A DNA stretch of 64,000 bases from Ananas comosus (lineage: Eukaryota > Streptophyta > Magnoliopsida > Poales > Bromeliaceae), in assembly GCF_001540865.1 (NCBI RefSeq), contig NC_033624.1, positions 671,238 through 735,237 on the forward strand. The letters run 5' to 3'. Below are positions 46,001-57,884 of the stretch, piece by piece. The position numbers and the translations under genes were made by a program. How positions within the stretch are numbered: the stretch's first letter is position 1; each line of letters begins with the position of its first letter. The notes under the pieces were generated by a model. The model was given only the letters and a program-made list of their open reading frames with translations, did no database searches and was not told the origin of the DNA.

Positions 46001-46497
46001 TCAATGGACAGATATTTAGGGGGGTCTTATTTTCTCCTGTAAGGAACTTCCGAAAACTGTATTTCATTTTTTTCTCTTACGGTACAAGAGAAACCTTTAT
46101 GTAACCCTCTTGTGGTAGCCTTTAAGTGGGAAGAAAATTTAGTCAGAATTGGCTTGATTAAGTGAAATCGAGCTGTACCACAAGAGAAACATAGGCGATT
46201 TTATCCCTAGTTTTTTTTTTTTTTTTTAAAAAAAAACTCCTTGTATAAAACTATTCATCACTTTTTCTTTGAAATTACCAGGGACCAGGTGTCGTAACTC
46301 CGAGACAGATGATAAATTCTCATGCCAATCCAGTACATGCTCGACCGCTGCCAAAGTCAGCCGCCTTCGAGTGCGGTCATTATGTCCGGCACGCTCAGCC
46401 GGTTCAAGTAGTTAAAGCAAAACAGGAAAGGCCTAAAAGCGATCTTCATGATGTCGTTCTGACACTGGGAGGGCCCGGGGGAGGCAGCGCATCCTAG
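43093..46497 (+). CDS. Kelch-repeat protein (At1g18610/At1g74150-like)
   Basis: Nine exons join in phase to 614 codons: 43093-43227, 43954-44481, 44597-44662, 44749-44915, 45021-45171, 45257-45347, 45441-45826, 45934-46038, 46282-46497. Residues ~25-340 hold about six kelch units marked by GG turns and R-SHTA cores (PGNRDSHTATIVGHKMIVFG, PRESHTATVVG, PRDSHTAVAIGNKLFIYGG, VRAGHAAVSFGS, GRFSHTAVVTNSDIAIYGG), predicting a beta-propeller that binds partners. The middle is polar, with a Gln/Ser-rich stretch. Near residue 515 a separate conserved block follows (VRGTVDGAFDSGYLMTAVVN, then FRGVLFSP), which I recall from plant AT-hook-type proteins. There is no F-box or signal peptide. Biochemical role unknown. 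It is convergent with the receptor kinase 770 bases downstream. Confidence 0.9.
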
Positions 46498-47270
46498 AGA
46501 ACTTATATCTAGAAATAACAGAAATCGTAGATGATTGAGGCTGCTGTTCTGTTTCAAAAGTCTTTGTATTGTAAATTTCTGAGTATGAAAAATAAGAAAT
46601 ATGTTTGCTTAGTTACAGTAGTTGTTTCCTATTGGTGCATTATGGCAGGTTTTCTCTCAGGTTTCTTTCTTGGTTACACACTCATCTTGATTGCTGCTGA
46701 TGATGCTTGATATTTTTTTTTAACTGTTTTGTATACTTTTTTTTTTGGCAGAAAAGTAAGCTGTCTGTTAGAAATGTTAGAAAGGGGGTTCAAGCAAATT
46801 GCTGCATTTATTGTTGGAAAATTGAAAATTTGCTAGCAACATTTTATGTCTTGTCGCTGAGCAGTCGCAAATTTTGATTTGAAATTTTTTACTTCGACGG
46901 AAACAAAACAAATAAAACAAACATGAGGAATAAAAAAATGGAAAAACGGATTAAGGAAACAGTGGAAACTGCCAACGAATAGATAAATATTTATATCAGA
47001 CAGACTGATTTGAATAACAGTTAGAATGTGATCTTCCAATTCGTCAATTACATATCACTATCAATTCCAAGAGCCTGCCTGTTTACAACAAACAAAAACA
47101 AATTTTGAACAAAAAAAAAATACAAATAACAAGCCCAAACCAATTCGTAACATTCTCCCACAAACACCACCAGGAAAACCCCATATTTAGTAATTAATCC
47201 CTTCTTTCTTTCACTCACCAACCTCTGAGTGGCCATTTTCCATATATAATTCTGAGAGAACAAAACCTCC
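46498..47270. other. Convergent 3' flanks of the kelch and receptor-kinase genes
   Basis: AT-rich, with T-runs near 46710 and 46740. No further gene seen. Confidence 0.5.
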
Positions 47271-49860
47271 TCACCTCCCGGTTGGATTTATGAGCTGAGA
47301 GAACACCACACTGGTGCTCAGCCCATCAGCAGAATCCTCGCTCCTCCCACTTTCTGCAGTGGAATTATTACCCGTCGAATGCCCGTCGCTCGCGCTGTTG
47401 TCGACCTCTGCAGCTTCGCCCGAATTTTTCCCGCCTTCGAAATTCTCCTGCAGCTGCAAAGCAAACTCCAGGTTCCAGAGCACGTCGCCCATCGAAGGCC
47501 GATCGACACCGTGGTCCAATAAGCACTTCTCTGCAGTCTCGGCGAACTTCTTCAGACACTCGGGGCTGATCTTCTCCTTCACCAGAGGGTCGATAATGTC
47601 GGCGAGGATTCCCTTCCGCTGGCAGTTCAGCGCCCAGTCCGCCAAGCTGACCTGCTCGCGGGGCAGGCTCGGGTTCAGCACCGGCCTGGCGCATAGAACT
47701 TCGAACAGAACCACCCCAAAAGAGTACACGTCGGACTTATCCGTCAGCTGCTGCCGTCTGAAGTACTCCGGATCCAGGTAACCGAAGCTGCCCTTGACCA
47801 TCGTGCTGACGTGCGTCTGGTTGTTCATCGTCGGGCCGGTTTTCGAGAGCCCGAAATCGGAAACTTTGGCGACCCAGTTCTCATCCAGCAGAATGTTAGT
47901 GGTCTTCACGTCTCTGTGTATGATCGTGTACTTGGCCCCGGTGTGCAGGTAGTGCAAGCCCCTCGCCGCGCCGATGCAGATCTCCAACCGCTGCCTCCAC
48001 TGCAGCGGCGGCTTGTTCGTCTTGTACAGGTGCTCTCGTAGAGTTCCGTGGGCCATGTAGTCGTAGACCAAGATCATCTCGCCGTTCTCGTCGCAGAATC
48101 CGATGAGGGAGACGAGGTGCTTGTGCCGGAGCTTGGAGAGCATCTCTATCTCGGTCTGGAACTCGTTCACGCCCTGCTCGGACGAGGGGTTGGAGCGCTT
48201 GATGGCGACCTTGACCCCGCCGTCGATGACGCCTCTGTACACCTTCCCGAAGCCGCCGACGCCGATGACCAGCGACTCGTCGAAGCTCCTGGTGGCCTGC
48301 TTGATCTCGGCGAAGGAGAAGTGGCGGCAGATGGCGGCGAGGTTCGCCAGGTGGCTGCTGGCGCAGCTCTTGCTGGAGATGGACGACTTGCTGCCCGACG
48401 TCGTGTGCGAGTTGCCGCCGTAGAGCGGGAGCCAGCCGGACCCGTTGTTGTTCGTGGAGTCGGCGCCGACCACGCGCTTCTTGCGCTGGTACACGGCCAC
48501 GCAGATCGCGAACACCAGGCCGACGGCGGCGGCGCCGCCCGCGGCCCCGGTGATGACGTGGGACTTCTCGCCGGGCTTGGAGCGGAAGGAGCCGGCCGAC
48601 GCGCCGTCCAGCTCGGCCGCGGCGAGCATCTTCGAGGGCTCCGGGTTGGGCCCCGCGAGGTTGCCCGCCGAGTCGTTGACCTTGAACACCTCGAGGCCGT
48701 TCAGGATGGCGTCGTAGTACTCGGGCTTGGCCGACTCGGAGGGGTGGAGCGCGACCCAGAGCTGGTCGTCGCCGGGGCGGTCGGGGAGGAAGGCCGCGTA
48801 GTCCTTGTATACCGGCACGGCCTTGGACGAGGCCCAGGCGATGACGTCGGCGCCGGACTGGGCGGTGGCGTTGGCCACGAAGATGTCGAAGACGCGCTGG
48901 TTGACCTTGGTCAGCTGCAGCTCGCACAAGTGGAGCCGCACCACGTAGGTGAAGTTGGGGTCGACCTGGAACGCCCACGTCAGGTTGAAGTTCCGGTTCA
49001 CCGCCGGGTCGGGGCCCATCGACCGCGCCGTGCGCGAACTCGATCCGCGTCTTGTCGCTCGCCTCCACCGTGACCCCGAACCCGGCCCCGTATATGTAGG
49101 GCGAGTCGTCGTACCAGGCGCGGCTCAGGCCGCCCGAGTCGTTGCTCGCGGCGATGTACTGGCCCCCGACGTTGAGGCGGTACATGGTCTGGAGCGTGTC
49201 GGCGTCGAGCTGCACGCTCTGGTCCGAGAAGCCGACGAGGGCGACGGGGTCGGCGTAGAGGTCGGGCGTGGAGATGATCTCGATGCCGTTCACGAAGGCG
49301 TAGGAGGCGTTGTGGTCGGCGGAGGGGGTGAAGGTGAGGGAGATGACGCCGCCGGGCGAGGGGGGGAAGGAGAACTCTCGGATGAGGTAGGCCTGGCTCA
49401 GGGCCTTGGCGGTGATGAAGGCGCTGAAGTTGGAGAGGAGGGTCACGCCGCCGGAGGGGGACGTGACGGAGAAGAAGGACGACTCCGGGGGCAGGCCGTT
49501 GTAGGCCGACGGGTAGAAGTGGAGCCGGACCCAGTGGCGCCCCTTCTTGCTCACCGAGAAGTTGTAGGTCGACGGGGAGGTGAACACCCTGGCCGACATG
49601 TAGGGGACGGGCGAGGGGAGGGACGGGTCCTGCGACTCGGCCGAGGCGGCGGCGCCGCCCGCGAGGTCGCCATCCGCCGCCCAGTGACGGCCGTCGGCGT
49701 CGGTGCCGTTCGCCGACGAGCCGCAGTTCAGGAGTATCGCATCTGCCGGGGCGTAGTCGTCGTCTCCGTCGTCACCGCCGCCGCCGCCGCCCCCGGCGGC
49801 AGAATAGAGCAGCGCGGAGAGGGAGAGGAGCAGGAATAAAACCTGGGTTTTGGAATTCAT
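47271..49860 (-). CDS. FERONIA-like CrRLK1L receptor kinase with a broken frame
   Basis: Single-exon CrRLK1L gene. The start chosen is 49860 ([20 protein letters not shown], signal peptide); an in-frame ATG at 49884 is possible. The first malectin-like domain follows ([46 protein letters not shown]), then the second up to [10 protein letters not shown]. At about 49020-49045 the frame breaks. Translation resumes in another frame at [19 protein letters not shown], skipping about 13 expected residues of the P-P-Y-VAP-VY type. The downstream frame (stop at 47271) holds the transmembrane helix ([15 protein letters not shown]) and a complete kinase: [75 protein letters not shown] and DVKTTN point to the FERONIA subgroup, which senses RALF peptides and wall pectin. 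The break is a real mutation or a GC-rich sequencing/assembly error. Confidence 0.85.
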
Positions 49861-50843
49861 GGCCGGGGAAGAAGAAAAACCCAATTCGCGGATTCGGCGA
49901 GAGGAGGCGGAAAAGGCGGCGGGCGGCGTACAGGAAAACAGGGGAGGGTGGAAACGAGAATTGAAGATAGAGTTTTCCTGTACACCTTTCTCGATTCAGC
50001 AACGCAGAAGAGGGCTCGCGGAGCTAGCGGGTTGGTAAAACTGGATCAATCCATGGTGGTGGTGGAGGAGGAGGATTTTTAAGTGTTGTGGGGATTAAGA
50101 TTGGAATGAGGAGGAGGAGAAGGGGTAGGAACAGAGGAGAACAGAGAACATTGCTGTCTCTCTGTTATTCTCTGCTAGTATTTTTTTTTTTTTTTTTTCC
50201 TTTTTCTTGTGTTTGGGGTTTGTGTATTGAGAGAGAGAGAAGAGGGGGGATTGACTGAGGGATAGGTGGCCGTTACGAGCGGGAGAATGGGAATAAATGG
50301 CGGAATAGGTCTGTTTTTATTCCTCGGCGGGAAACGGTTGGTATGAATGTGCGTCTCCGCGAATTGGGCTCCCGCGCTCCTCTGTTTGTGCGCCACGTGG
50401 CATTCGTCGCCGTTTGTGGGCCGGGCCTGATTTATAGCGGGCTTTGAGATATTGGTCCACTGTGAGTGTGCGACGAGGTTTCTAATGGGCCTTTTGGGCC
50501 CGGCCCACGTGGCACGAGTAAATTTGTGAAGAAGCCCTATAGAAGTAATCGTCAGTCAAATCACGGAACTCCTCACTTCCTTCTTCTGATTTATCACCCC
50601 AAATTCCAATCTCAGCCACTGTTCAACGAAGGAGGCCAGCGTAAAATCCCCAAAATACCCTTCTCATTTTCTCCGTAGTACCACCAGCTCCCCGCGCGAT
50701 TTCCCAAACTCGAGCGGGGACAAAGCCGTCTTTTCACCGATTCACGGGACAAAGCTCCAGGTTGGACTCGTCGCCCGCCTCCTCGTCCTCCTCGGGGGCG
50801 GCTTCCTCCGAACCGTTCGCTCTTCCTCGGCGATACGAGCGCC
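49861..50843. promoter_or_regulatory. Bidirectional promoter between the receptor kinase and EB_dh-like genes
   Basis: The genes diverge from this 983-base interval. It holds a poly-T/purine boundary at about 50180-50260 and a dense cluster at 50395-50515 of CCACGTGG-type G-box sequence (GCCACGTGGC, GGCCCACGTGGC) and site II motifs (GGGCCGGGCC, TGGGCC, GGGCCCGGCCCA). Confidence 0.55.
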
Positions 50844-53800
50844 ATGCTCCGATTCGTCGCCCTCCTCCTCGTCTCCTCGGCGATTTCCCTCGCGGGGGCC
50901 CACGAGCACCACGGCGATGAATCGGGCCCCAGCTGCGAGATGAACCCCGACGTGCGAGTCCTCGCCGAGTTCCGCCCCGGGATCGTAACGGTCGACGGAC
51001 ACGTGGACGACTGGGATGACGTGGAGGGCTCCGAGTTCCCGCTCCTCCCCGCGCTCGACCCCGACCAGGACAAGGCCTACGGCGAGGGCAAATTGACCGT
51101 TAAGGTTTGTATTTCCCAAAAAAAAGAAAAAAAAAACCCCTTTTTTATTTTTTTTTGGGTTAAAAAAAGATGATTTTTCTGGGAAAAATTGGATTGTTCC
51201 ATTGATTTTTATATACTATTGGGGTTATAGCTGGAGATTGGGTGGGGTTAAGTGATTCGATTGCGTAATTTGTATAATTCTTTATTAGATTATGATAGTA
51301 ATTAGCCCTAAAATTCGAAATTGGAACGGTTTCCGAGCTCTATTATTATGTTATCTTTTGCTAATTATAGCTAACACTAGGAATTTTCATGGTGTTTAGT
51401 GTCATGCTGTGGTTTGATTTAGAATGTCGATGATACTGCATTTAATAACCTAGTTTATGTTGACCTAATTGGACTATTACTACTCTAAAATTAATTATAT
51501 CCTACGGCCAACACTGATCAGGTATAAAATAGTTAATTATGAAAACTTTGGTGAGCTAAATTTTCTCCAAAATTAGTTCCCAATTTCATCTAGCAACCTA
51601 GTCTAAAGGCATGAATTTTCTCCAATTTATCTTATTAGTATAGATGCTATTTCAGTGATTCTGGTGTATCTTTGACAACGCGTCACTATCGGTCTCTGAA
51701 TTTTTTTTAAAAAAAAGAAAAGCAAAGAGAAACTGATGTTTTGCTTAAATGATATAGTTTCTTATTATTCGATGCTTTTGTAGGCTGTTCACGATGGCAC
51801 CAACGTTTTCTTTATGCTACAAATTGATGGCGAGTATGCATACACTCAAGGGTAATAATTTCTCTTCCAATATGTACGACTTTGCTTTTGTGTTGATCGA
51901 CTTCAACTAGTACCATTGTTGCCGAGACTTAATGTGGTTGCTACAAAAGAGATCTTACGCGTGCCATTTTTATTTTTATGCTGAGCAATATTCTCTAATA
52001 ACATCAAATGGCAAGACTTGTAATTTTTTAGCCTTTTCTTTTGATTTTCCAGTGAAAATGCGAGATGTCCTTCGGTAGCTCTCATGTTCCAAGTTGGCGA
52101 GAATGCCTCATATGATAACGTAAGCTTTTGTTTGTATTGATATCACCCGCTTATTAAATTGCTTGCTTGAAAATAAGCATGTGCTTTTAAATTTTATCTC
52201 TCTTATGGAAGCTGTTACCCACATAAGAGTTCACTTTTCATTTGAAAATCATTGTTCTTAGATGGGAGGGTGCAAAGATTTGCCCGGCACATGCACGAGT
52301 AAAAGCTGTCGAGGCCATGAAGTGGACATTATGCACTTCTCTATTGGGACTGCTGTTCCTGGTCGTCTATATGGTGGTAATATATTTGACAACGCGGATG
52401 GAAATGGAGGTGATAGGTATCATTGATTTCTTTCTCTTGTATCAGATACAATCTCCCTGGCTTGACTTTTAGTTTTATCTGTTGAGAGCTGCAACAAAAA
52501 GTTCTCTTTTTTGATAGGTTTGGCCACCTAGTTGATGTGTATTCCTGGAATCCGCACTGTCAATACCTTGATGGATTAGGCCCTAAAGGTAATTTCATGC
52601 TTTAAAGATGACAATCGAATAAGTTAGCCGAATATCTGGGGATTAGATTGTTTGAGTGAAATGTTGAGGAACTAAGTAGTAAGTCGTAATACTGAAAGTG
52701 CAGGTACATACATTCTACTCATAAGGCGGTAAGTTTTTTTGGGGTCTGTTTTGATCCTCTGAAGATGATATTCTCTTAGGAGAATACTCTTTTTTCTGCT
52801 GATCGTCTGACTTGTTTTGGTGCTTCTACCTAGAGAATATTCAAGTATTTTTTGTGCGAATTTCTGTCTTTTCTCCTCCTCCTTCTTTTACATGCCCTTT
52901 GCTTTCGTTATCTGATTTCTGCAGGCACCGCCTGCATTAGTTGTAGTGTTCCTATTTATACTTGCTATCTGTTTTTTTTCTTTCTTCCTTTCTAATATAA
53001 GATAGCTCTTTGGCTAATTAATTACAGTTTTCAATTGCATGAAGCAATGAAACAGATTCTTCTGCATTTTCAGGGAATAGTTCGAATGCTCAAAATGACT
53101 GGCACGGTGCTTGGTGGCACAGTTCACTAACGTTTCATTCAGGTATTTCTTTTCCATTCACCCCCACCCCAGTTTCCGGCTTCTTCTCTCTAGATTGATT
53201 TTCAACTAAATCTTTTTTTTTAATCTTTTCCTACCGCTAAATGAGACTTTGTTGCTCAGAAGATGATTTGGGGGGAAAAAAAACCCCATGCTTTATTTGC
53301 AAATTGGTTACAACATGATGTTCCTATCCTTCTTATATTTAACTATGTGATGCGACCTAGCTTCACTCTCTCCAGGCTTCTTGGAAGAGGAGAGCCCTTA
53401 CGGAGATCAAGGCAATAAGGGCACCTACTACTTCGAGTTCTCGAGACCTTTGAGAACGATGGATCGTTTCCAACAGGTAAACCTCTGAACTACTCTCTCC
53501 TAGTGCCCGAATTTTCTTATATGATGTCTGTTGAGCACAATAGAACATTGTTCCCAGTATCTTAGCTTTTAAAGAAAAATGGTTAATCACATAAGGTATC
53601 CACGTGTTTTCCGGTAGCTTTCATTTCACATTGACCGACAAACCAAATACAACTCTTTTCTTTACGTACCAATACAGGATGTGCAGTTCACGATCGGTCA
53701 GCCGAGCAAAGTGGCTTTTGCTTTCTGGTACCCGACAGGCGGTCAGCCATATAGCAAGTCCCAGCACTATTCGGCTAGTTGTAACTGGCTCCCTCTCGAC

Positions 53801-53983
53801 TTATCATCATCGACTTCTGCAACTTCTCTTTCCCGGTCGGGTTCTTCGAGTAGCTCGTGGGACATGGCGACCGCCTTCGCCTTGCTCTTGTCGGTGATCT
53901 CCATCTGTCTCTCCGTCTTCGTGGGCTACTGGGTTTCCAGAACCAAATATGTCCCCTTTACACCGATGGTCCAGATGAGCTGA
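50844..53983 (+). CDS. Type I membrane protein with ethylbenzene-dehydrogenase-like heme-binding domain
   Basis: Eight exons join in phase to 365 codons: 50844-51104, 51784-51851, 52053-52119, 52262-52416, 52518-52588, 53074-53142, 53376-53476, 53678-53983. Residues 1-19 (MLRFVALLLVSSAISLAGA) are a signal peptide. A His/Glu-rich start (HEHHGDESGP) and a domain follow, with VTVDGHVDDWDDVEG, VKAVHDGTNVFFMLQIDGEY, MGGCKDLPGTCTSKSCRGHE, VDVYSWNPHCQYLDGLGP and FEFSRPL, consistent with the EB_dh/DMSO-reductase-like heme-binding family. A Ser-rich linker leads to one membrane helix near residues 325-348 (ATAFALLLSVISICLSVFVG) and a short tail. Bacterial relatives bind heme b in electron transfer. 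The plant protein's role is not established. Family call is likely; heme binding is inference. Confidence 0.85.
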
Positions 53984-54471
53984 GTAACAGTCGAATATAC
54001 GAGATAATTTTGTACCTTTATCCTTTTTTGCTCTTTTTTTTACTTTTTATTCTATTTGTTGAGATTATGCTACTGCGTTGCAGAGAATCGATGTTTCGGT
54101 TTCTTCTTTTGTTTAGTTCCTGTAAGATATTCTTCTTCCTGCTTTCCTTTTGTGTGAGCATGCTATTTTTTCCAATTCACTGAATATCATATTGCATGTA
54201 ACCATTTAAAAGATATTGTGGTTCGACTTGATCATCGATTCTTATTTCTCAAAACGCTTGAGTTACATATATTTCCCAAAAGCACCAAAGCAATTAACAT
54301 GAAATTTTCTCATACGAAACATTTCATTTCAACATATTATCATGGTAGAAAATTTTAAGTAGGATAAGAAACATTTCGTTGCTTGATAGCAAAAACAAAA
54401 TTATGATCCTCGCTTACACACCCTTTCAAGTAACTTTTCTGCTTTAGAACTCACTACAATATTATCTTCTT
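53984..54471. other. Convergent 3' flanks of the EB_dh-like and PPR genes
   Basis: AT-rich with T-runs, nothing else seen. Confidence 0.5.
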
Positions 54472-56319
54472 TCATCCTTCTACTGAGCGAAGAATTTGTC
54501 TTACAGCCAGCCGCGTAAGTTCGGAAGAATCGACGCTGCCTGACCTCTTCAAGCATTTCAAGAATTTCTCGGCCCCCTCGGCATCCTTCGCCTCCTCGAA
54601 GCATGACAAGTACTTGTTCACTTTCTCATTATCCAATTTCCATTCATCCCCCTTCGCAAGTGAAATCGCCATCTCGAGCCACTTCAGAGCCGGCCCCGTT
54701 TCACTCCTCTTCAAGTAGTGATCGATGAACAGCTCGCACGTCCTGAAGTCGAACACCGCGCCCTTCTCAGAAGCCCTTGCCCAAATGGCCTCTGCTTCTT
54801 CAGTCGAATCGCCCCTCAAAAAAGCTCCTATCATCAAATTCGTCAACTTCACATCATGAGTTACATAGATTGATTCCCATTCCTTATAAATCTCCTTCAT
54901 CCCCTCAGCATCATCGAGCTTATTCAGAGCTTGGAGCATGATGAGATAGCCTGTGTTAGTGATCTTTGTGAATTGAGCCTTCAGAGAGCTCCATACTCTA
55001 TTCACCTCTCCTAGATTACCAGTTCCTGCATACAAACTCATAAGAAAGTGAAACGGCTCTCGTTCGCGAGAACCAATAAGCCCTTCGAGCTTCTTGAGAG
55101 CAGCTTCAGCTTTCGACAGGAGCCCGGACGATATATAAATGCCCGCGAGCGTACTATAAGCGCTCCAATGAAGAGTAACACTCTCTTCCTCTTCCATCTC
55201 GTTTATAACTCCTTCGACGCTCGCGATATCGTCCGCCGAAGCATAACTCGTCATTAAAATACAACACGTGAGGTTATCCGGGGCGATGTTCTTTGCCTTC
55301 ATCGCTTGGAATTGGCCCAGCACCTTCTCGGGATGCCCTAGTTTCGTGTAAAGGGACATCAGGTTGTTGTGGACCAAAGTGCTCGAAGCCAAGCTAAGCT
55401 CATCCATCTTCCGGTACAGGGATGTAGCTTTTTCCTCCATTTTCGCCGTGCAGTAACAGTTTAAAAGGGCTCCGTAGGTTCTCGCGTTCTTGGCGGCCTC
55501 CGGGAGGGCCGAAAAGTATTCTTCAGCCGATTCGATGCCTCGGACCTTGTAGATTAGATCGAGCCGAATTGCGTGGTTGGTGTAAGACATGTTCATGCCT
55601 CTCGTTTTGACCATCCAATCCATTAACTGTCGAAAGATATTGATTACTAGTAAGAATTGAGTAATCCACAGAGTAAAATGGAAGATGAACTAATGACCTG
55701 CGTTCATGGAATTTATCATTGCATATAAAGAGGCTTAGCATAATACATAAAGGGCCCTTTTGGAGATGTAGTGAATATTGTTTGAACGTAAATAACGAAA
55801 AAAGGGGCTCGTTTTTGGTGATAAACATAATAATGTACTATCCACCACCATTCAAAATTTAATTTTGAGCGCTTAAAACACATCAAATAAACCAACATTT
55901 ATGCGATCACCGATCTCAAGCTCAAAGAGGCATTATTTTGGGGGGGAGGAAAAAGAAAATTTGGAGCTCACTCGGGAGCAAGATAGGGAGAAGAAGGGGA
56001 GGAGGTGGACCTCAAGGGCGTGCGTATGGCGCTTATACTTGCGGAGCTCCTTGACGTACTTCATGAGCTCCACGGCCCTCACCGATCGCCCCTCCCTCAC
56101 CCACTTGTTTAGGGTTTTCGCTACGCTCCCCTCCGGCGCCCCGCCCAGCGCCGATAATCGCCGGTAAAGCGGCTTCGAATCCGCCGCCGCCGCCGTCGCC
56201 TCCTTCTTCGCCGTCTCCGGCTCCGCCTCCGCCGCCGCGGTGGAGAGCCCTCTGGCAGGAGCTATGCCCCGGAAAGGGAGGGGGAGGAGGAGGCGGAGGA
56301 GAATAGGGTTCTTCGCCAT
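54472..56319 (-). CDS. P-type PPR protein, mitochondrial (At4g21705/At1g02370-like), copy 1
   Basis: Two exons, 56319-56011 and 55626-54472, join to 487 codons. The start at 56319 gives an Arg/Ala-rich leader (MAKNPILLRLLLPLPFRGIA) typical of mitochondrial targeting. The first exon ends in ...KYKRHTHALE and the second opens LMDWMVKTRGMNMS, the signature of this P-type PPR subgroup. About nine degenerate 35-residue helical repeats follow (for example ARTYGALLNCYCTAKMEEKA, HNNLMSLYTKLGHPEKVL, CILMTSYASADDIASVEGVI). No E/DYW editing domain is present. Such proteins bind organelle RNA. The donor is GTCCAC, a weak splice site, but it lies exactly where the paralogue at 59638-61349 has GTAATC. The leader region carries a telo-box (TTAGGGTTAGGGTTTT at about 56353). 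Confidence 0.9.
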
Positions 56320-56394
56320 GCGCGAACGGGTTCTTCTTGTTCCTCGACGAGCGATTAGGGTTAGGGTTTTAAATGGGAAACGGGCACGGAGGGG

Positions 56395-57250
56395 TGGTGT
56401 TTTGCCCTGGGACTTGATGTCAATGGAATCGGGAAACAGAAGACGTCGACGAAACATCTCACTCCGCCGACTCTGAGTTCTTAGCCTACTGAGCTTATTT
56501 CTAGTTGAATACGGTGCCGAAACATGAACTACCGCCGACTTCAAACGGCTTTCATTAAATTATGCGCTATACTAACTATATCACAGCGTACATAGATCAT
56601 TTGACATTTCTTATTCATTTTGAATAAAACAGAAATAGAAGTGAAAAGAAGTCACATCTTAAATTGAGAGAATCCAGCTTAATTTAAAGATTAAAATACA
56701 TGAAGCTCCTTCCTAAATGTCATGATTTTCAAGCCCCCCAGAAAAAATATGATTACAGTAAAATTATTATAGCTTGAGGGAGTAGTATAGCTTTTTAGAA
56801 TACTAACGAAGATTTCTCCCGCAAACTACAGCTGAATATGTGAAGAAGATGAATAATCAAACTAACAAATATGATCAATTTTGACAAGAATAACAGCACA
56901 GTGCTGTTGCTCCCTGAGCACAAGCTAGATAAGATCTTAATACAATCTCTTTTCTCTCTAGCAACCATAGCAGTACTTGCTCTTCGCAACAATACGCTTG
57001 ATCATAAACTTTATCATCAACTTATTTAGCAAGGATTAAGATTATGCAACTCCGCTTGCATATCTAACTATTTCTGAAGCTCAGCAATTTTTTCCTCTTT
57101 CTCCTGACGAAATTATTGCCAAATTCAAGCATACACAGAAACAACCATTTCACCAGCCATCTCGTAAAAAATCGCATCAACTTTTGTTCTCAGTAACCTG
57201 ATCATAAAGGCTATTCTTGTGCTTGAAGGATTTGAAGAATTCAAAACATA
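56395..57250. repeat. Tandem segmental duplication, copy A
   Basis: This is upstream of PPR copy 1 and matches 58680-59520 in the same order: CATCTCACTCCGCCGACT, TTGAATACGG, AAATTATTATAG, GAATAACAGCACAG, CAAGCTAGATAAGATCTTAA, TACAATCTCTTTTCTCTCTA, GAAGCTCAGCAATTT, GATCATAAAGGCTATT. Confidence 0.9.
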
Positions 57251-57299
57251 ATAAATAGATATTCCAAGAATAAAGGAAAGAGCTTAAAAAAAAAAAAAA

Positions 57300-57830
57300 A
57301 AAAAGGCAAGGCACTGGGCCCATTAAAGATTAATGGGCTACTCTTCAGCTACGGCCCGTTTCACACCACGATTTGGGCCCAAATTGGGCCGTATCCAGTG
57401 CAAAAGTCGACTCGCTTATTGGGCCGGGCCATGTTTCCATGGGCCGTTCGTTTGTGTGAGTCTGGTCACCTCCCGTGAGCTCACTCTCGAACAAAATCGT
57501 CGTGTTCGCTGCAAAATAAATTTATTGGTGGATTGTTGCTCACTGAACTTCTAGACTATTATCACTGTGCGGTGAGCGTATCGCGACCACATGGTGCGGT
57601 TAGTGCGTAATTCAAAATAGTCGTTTTAGTTTAAATTTTTTAAAAAAGTATGTTCATTTAAACCAGTTGTTTAGCTTGTAGTTTTTTTTAATCTACATCA
57701 GTATATAATTTTAAAATTATATCTTTTTTTTCTAAGGATTAAATAATGGTATACTCTTTTCAAGTTTAAAAGTAACTTATATATGTTTCTATATTTTCAA
57801 TTTTAAAGTTTAAAGCTTAAATAGTTCTCC
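57300..57830. repeat. Second tandem repeat, copy A, with TGGGCC-rich start
   Basis: It matches 57885-58450: both open with an ACTGGGCCC/ACCGGGCCC-rich block, then GTCACCTCCCGTGAGCTCAC, GCAAAATAAATTT, TTGGTGGATT and CGCGAC. Many TGGGCC/GGCCCA motifs lie at 57315-57450. Confidence 0.85.
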
Positions 57831-57884
57831 AAATAAATTCAAAGCCTTTACATAATTATGCAAATAAATAAACAAATAAATAAA

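Noticed and set aside
47896..48990. Continuation of the upstream receptor-kinase frame beyond the break
   Set aside because: After [10 protein letters not shown] the residues are Arg/Pro-rich nonsense, while the true protein continues in the other frame.
48048..49839. Long plus-strand frames (341 and 296 codons) opposite the receptor kinase
   Set aside because: Antisense shadows produced by GC-rich codon use. The minus strand has all kinase and malectin motifs.
56240..56476. 78-codon Arg-rich plus-strand frame over the PPR first exon
   Set aside because: Antisense of the targeting peptide and leader. No independent support.
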